DNA of 64,000 bases from positions 5,939,501-6,003,500 of the forward strand of contig NZ_CP109485.1 of NCBI RefSeq assembly GCF_035918235.1, written 5' to 3'. The notes below the pieces were generated by a model. The model worked only from the letters and a program-made list of their open reading frames with translations, was not told where the DNA came from and made no database searches. The stretch is from Streptomyces sp. NBC_01445. Its GTDB lineage: Bacteria; Actinomycetota; Actinomycetes; Streptomycetales; Streptomycetaceae. A program made the translations under genes and the position numbers. Positions 62,543 to 64,000 of the stretch are shown here, in pieces (the first letter of the stretch is position 1; each line of letters starts with the position of its first letter).

Positions 62543-63847
62543 ATGACCACGACGGGGGAAATGCACCGGACGGCCGGGGGGCCGTGGTGGTGGGAGCGGC
62601 GGCGTAGTGCCGTGCTCGATGTCGGGCTGGCCGTCGCGTCGGCGGTGGAGTGCGGGGTGGAGGGGGTCGGGTTCGCGCGGGACGCCGGGGTGCCGGCGGC
62701 CGTGGGTGTTGTTTTCGGGGTGCTTGCCGGGGCGACGCTGGTGCTGCGCCGGCGGTGGCCGATCGCGGTGGTGCTGATCGGGGTCGCGGTGACTCCGGCC
62801 CGGATGGGTGTGCTGCTGAGCGTGGTGGGTCTGTACACGCTGGCCGCGTCCGAGATGCCGCGGCGGATCATCGGTGCTCTGGCGGGGATGTCGTTCGTCG
62901 GGACGCTGATCGTGTCGGTGGTGCGGGCGCAGCAGGACGTGGGGCACGGGAATCTCGTGCGGGTGGGGGACTGGTTCGTTCCGTTCGTCGCCATCACGAC
63001 GTCGTTGGGTGTGACCGCTCCGCCGTTGCTGCTGGGGCTTTATGTCGGTGCGCGGCGGCGTCTGATGGAGAGTCTGCGGGAGCGGGCGGATTCGCTGGAG
63101 CGGGAGCTTCAGTTGCTTGCTGAGCGTGCGGAGGAGCGGGCCGAGTGGGCGCGGGGTGAGGAGCGGACGCGGATCGCTCGGGAGATGCATGACGTGGTGG
63201 CGCACCGGGTGAGTCTGATGGTGGTGCATGCGGCGGCGTTGCAGGCGGTGGCCCGTAAGGATCCGGAGAAGGCCGTGAAGAACGCGGCGCTGGTGGGGGA
63301 CATGGGCCGGCAGGCGTTGACCGAGTTGCGGGAGATGCTCGGGGTGATGCGGTCGGGTGGCGGTGGGCGTGAGCCTGGTGCGGGGGTGCCGTTGGCGGCG
63401 GTGGGTGTGGCGGCTGCGGCTGCGGCGTCGCGGGCCGTTGATGAGGAGGACGGGCCGTGTCTGGGTGATCTGGATGAGCTGGTGGGTCAGTCGCGGGCGG
63501 CGGGCATGGTGGTGGAGCTGCTGGTCGAGGGTGATGCGCGGTCGTATGTCGCGGTGGTGGAGCAGGCGGCGTATCGGGTGGTGCAGGAGGCGCTGACGAA
63601 CGTGCACAAGCACGCGGCGGGTGCGAAGACGTATGTGCGTCTTGCTCACCGGGTGTCGGAGTTCGCGATGCAGGTGGAGAACGAGCCGCCGCCGGACGTG
63701 GATTCGGCGGCTGGTGTGCGGCTGCCGAGCGGGGGGAACGGGCTGGTCGGCATGAGGGAGCGGGTGACGGGCCTGGGTGGCGTGTTCGTGTGCGGGCCGA
63801 CGGATGCGGGCGGGTACCGGGTGTCGGCGGTGTTGCCGGCGACGTAG
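62543..63847 (+). CDS. NarL-type sensor histidine kinase
   Basis: This 434-residue membrane kinase has an N-terminal sensor region with about four to five hydrophobic helices (residues 25-165), a coiled linker (LMESLRERADSLERELQL), then the HisKA_3 dimerisation box. The phospho-His is in REMHDVVAHRVSLMVVHAAA. The ATPase domain follows with the N-box VVQEALTNVHKHA and G-box GNGLVGMRERV. The codon use differs slightly (many GTG/GCG-rich runs), but it is intact. Its response regulator would be expected downstream, yet the next gene here is on the opposite strand. Confidence 0.92.
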   Translation: MTTTGEMHRTAGGPWWWERRRSAVLDVGLAVASAVECGVEGVGFARDAGVPAAVGVVFGVLAGATLVLRRRWPIAVVLIGVAVTPARMGVLLSVVGLYTLAASEMPRRIIGALAGMSFVGTLIVSVVRAQQDVGHGNLVRVGDWFVPFVAITTSLGVTAPPLLLGLYVGARRRLMESLRERADSLERELQLLAERAEERAEWARGEERTRIAREMHDVVAHRVSLMVVHAAALQAVARKDPEKAVKNAALVGDMGRQALTELREMLGVMRSGGGGREPGAGVPLAAVGVAAAAAASRAVDEEDGPCLGDLDELVGQSRAAGMVVELLVEGDARSYVAVVEQAAYRVVQEALTNVHKHAAGAKTYVRLAHRVSEFAMQVENEPPPDVDSAAGVRLPSGGNGLVGMRERVTGLGGVFVCGPTDAGGYRVSAVLPAT

Positions 63848-63875
63848 GTCGTGGGTCCGGTGGGGGTGTGGCGCG

Positions 63876-64000
63876 CTATGCCGCTGTCAGGCGGGTGGGC
63901 TGGGTGCCGTTGATGAGGGTTTCCAGGGCGTGGTCGATGTCGGGGCCGAGGTACCAGTCGCCGCTGTGGTCGAGGGCGTAGACGCGGCCTTCGGTGTCGA
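63876..64000 (-). CDS. C-terminal end of an unidentified protein (partial)
   Basis: The last 41 codons of a minus-strand gene enter from the right edge, reading GRVYALDHSGDWYLGPDIDH and ending LINGTQPTRLTAA-stop. The strand-turn-strand with GRVYALDHSGDWYLG recalls the ends of SUKH-type immunity proteins common in Streptomyces, but too little is visible to assign a family. Confidence 0.5.
   Translation of the reverse strand, partial: DTEGRVYALDHSGDWYLGPDIDHALETLINGTQPTRLTAA

Overview
The window is high-GC, linear-chromosome-type actinomycete DNA. Gene content, codon use and order point to the conserved core of a Streptomyces chromosome: an SsgA-like protein, a Tat-exported protein, an LL-DAP-type cell-wall neighbourhood, galTEK, and the rsmI / tatD / rpf / ksgA / ispE and pth / rplY / prs / glmU / tRNA-Gln blocks.

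Left part (1-23.4 kb). A GNAT acetyltransferase (partial) is divergent from exonuclease III. Next come a Tat-exported protein and a MerR regulator divergent from a translationally coupled monooxygenase / hydrolase / SDR operon that resembles mycobacterial mymA-lipR-sadH. These are followed by tricorn protease, divergent from a TetR-MMPL pair with two palindromic operators between them, and an SsgA-like protein. An energy-coupling-factor transporter (cbiMN-Q-O type) lies behind a Nur-like nickel box. A serine hydrolase, an SDR, an EamA permease with a YbaK deacylase, and two tandem MecA-like penicillin-binding proteins complete this part.

Middle (23.5-28.1 kb). This is a decayed integrated element. 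The last 29 codons of the protein O-mannosyltransferase gene (pmt, 28029-29792) are present twice as direct repeats of about 89 bp (23538-23626 and 28029-28117), the signature of site-specific integration into the 3' end of pmt. Between them lie a SpoIIE-type phosphatase, the catalytic C-terminus of a tyrosine integrase, a small secreted peptide, an IS630-type remnant, a small membrane zinc-motif protein, a long imperfect inverted repeat and many hairpins.

Right of the element (28-42.9 kb). The core block is pmt, rsmI, a zinc-ribbon protein, tatD, rpf, ksgA, ispE and an ABC-F ATPase. Two tandem membrane-anchored PQQ-type beta-propeller proteins with Pro/Gln/Tyr-rich cytoplasmic tails follow, then a LuxR regulator whose receiver domain has lost its phosphorylation chemistry.

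Right part (42.9-64 kb). A complete but non-canonical tRNA-Gly(UCC) gene has its own UUCG terminator. Next are a sodium:solute symporter divergent from galT-galE-galK, a GNAT gene with a remnant of a second GNAT copy overlapping the galK end, and a second LuxR regulator. They are followed by MarR / methyltransferase / VOC, a desaturase-TetR operon, PEP carboxylase, pth, rplY, prs, glmU and tRNA-Gln, a frameshifted HTH protein beside the tRNA, a NarL-type histidine kinase, and the end of an unidentified gene. All calls come from reading the sequence only; no database search was possible.
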